Below, in pieces: positions 63,528 through 64,000 of a stretch of DNA of 64,000 bases. Below the pieces are notes generated by a model, which made no database searches, was not told where the DNA came from, and worked only from the letters and a program-made list of their open reading frames with translations. The DNA comes from Aequorivita sp. CIP111184 (GTDB lineage: Bacteria > Bacteroidota > Bacteroidia > Flavobacteriales > Flavobacteriaceae), in the NCBI RefSeq assembly GCF_900489465.1, contig NZ_UEFQ01000020.1:1-64000 (forward strand), in the 5' to 3' direction. A program made the translations under genes and the position numbers. Position 1 is the stretch's first letter; the number at the start of each line of letters is the position of its first letter.

Positions 63528-64000
63528 TTAAATTTTATTCCTTTTACGGTCTGTTTCTTTCAAATATATTTTTCGCAGTCTTAAATGGTGCGGTGTAACC
63601 TCAACATATTCATCTTTTTGAATATATTCCAAAGCTTCTTCCAAAGAAAATTTAACTGCAGGAATAATTTTTGCTTTATCATCCGCTCCAGAAGAACGTA
63701 CGTTTGACATTTTCTTGGTCTTAGTGATGTTTACAGCCATATCATCCTGACGTGTATTTTCACCAATAACCTGTCCTTCATAAATATCTTCGTTAGGATT
63801 TACAAAGAAACGTCCTCTATCTTGCAATTTATCAATAGAATACGGAATTGCAGAACCAGTTTCCATAGAAACCAAACTTCCGTTTTGTCTTTCTGGAATT
63901 CCACCTTTCATAGGTTGGTATTCAAGAAAACGGTGTGTCATAATTGCTTCACCGGCAGTTGCTGTCAACAATTGGTTACGCATACCTATAATTCCACGAG
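63528..64000 (-). CDS. typA: GTP-binding protein TypA/BipA, C-terminal part (continues past the right edge)
   Basis: The last 157 codons of a translational GTPase of about 600 residues. RGIIGMRNQLLTATAGEAIM, RFLEYQPMKG and the C-terminal EEALEYIQKDEYVEVTPHHLRLRK are diagnostic. The GTPase domain lies outside the window. The family helps ribosome assembly and stress adaptation. Confidence 0.96.
   Translation of the reverse strand, partial: RGIIGMRNQLLTATAGEAIMTHRFLEYQPMKGGIPERQNGSLVSMETGSAIPYSIDKLQDRGRFFVNPNEDIYEGQVIGENTRQDDMAVNITKTKKMSNVRSSGADDKAKIIPAVKFSLEEALEYIQKDEYVEVTPHHLRLRKIYLKETDRKRNKI

Overview
The window is chromosomal DNA of a member of the Bacteroidota, most likely the Flavobacteriaceae. 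The support is: low GC; promoters of the TAnnTTTG type instead of TATAAT; almost no Shine-Dalgarno sequences except a full one in front of rpsU; an adhesin with a SprB-type repeat; SusC-like barrel and TPR proteins; and many proteins whose closest recognisable families are flavobacterial. Nothing seen points to a plasmid, prophage or insertion sequence.

Layout. 1-3042 (minus) is the 5' part of a large secreted repeat protein that runs off the left edge. 3489-5090 is prfC. 5140-20589 is a long minus-strand information-processing block. Read in transcription order it is rpsU, a XerC/D recombinase, hpf, tRNA-Thr(TGT), tRNA-Tyr, tRNA-Gly, tRNA-Thr(GGT), tuf, tRNA-Trp, secE, nusG, rplK, rplA, rplJ, rplL, rpoB, rpoC and a DUF3467 gene. 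20679-37296 is mostly housekeeping and membrane physiology: an acyl-CoA dehydrogenase, a helix-hairpin-helix protein, two tandem sodium:amino-acid symporters, a K+ channel with PspC, a CBS-type PLP enzyme, a LolC/E permease, NamZ and an amidohydrolase. 37373-42139 is a beta-barrel plus giant TPR pair. 42369-45258 (plus) holds a small secreted protein, a subtilisin and an FtsE-like ATPase. 45267-63478 is a cell-surface glycan region: MBOAT/SGNH acylation pair, five or more glycosyltransferases, dTDP-sugar 3,4-ketoisomerase, DegT aminotransferase, FemAB-like acyltransferase, Wzx-like flippase, sulfatase-like transferase and methyltransferases. The right edge cuts typA.

How the genes work together. 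The rpsU-to-rpoC block couples ribosome, elongation factor and RNA polymerase production. It carries several intergenic hairpins, including a perfect 28-bp palindrome between rpoB and rpoC. The glycan region has the parts to make and flip a lipid-linked glycan carrying an N-acylated 3-amino-3,6-dideoxyhexose and O-acyl groups, although the upstream rmlA/rmlB genes and the polymerase/ligase are not in the window.

The most informative discovery is the tandem symporter locus. The 418 bp between the two symporter genes is the scar of an old tandem duplication. It consists of a decayed copy of the front half of the neighbouring helix-hairpin-helix gene joined to a decayed copy of the tail of the K+ channel gene. 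Inside this pseudogene a 13-bp stem has kept its base pairing through three substitutions while its loop and reading frame have decayed. This suggests a functional RNA hairpin located just after the symporter stop codon.
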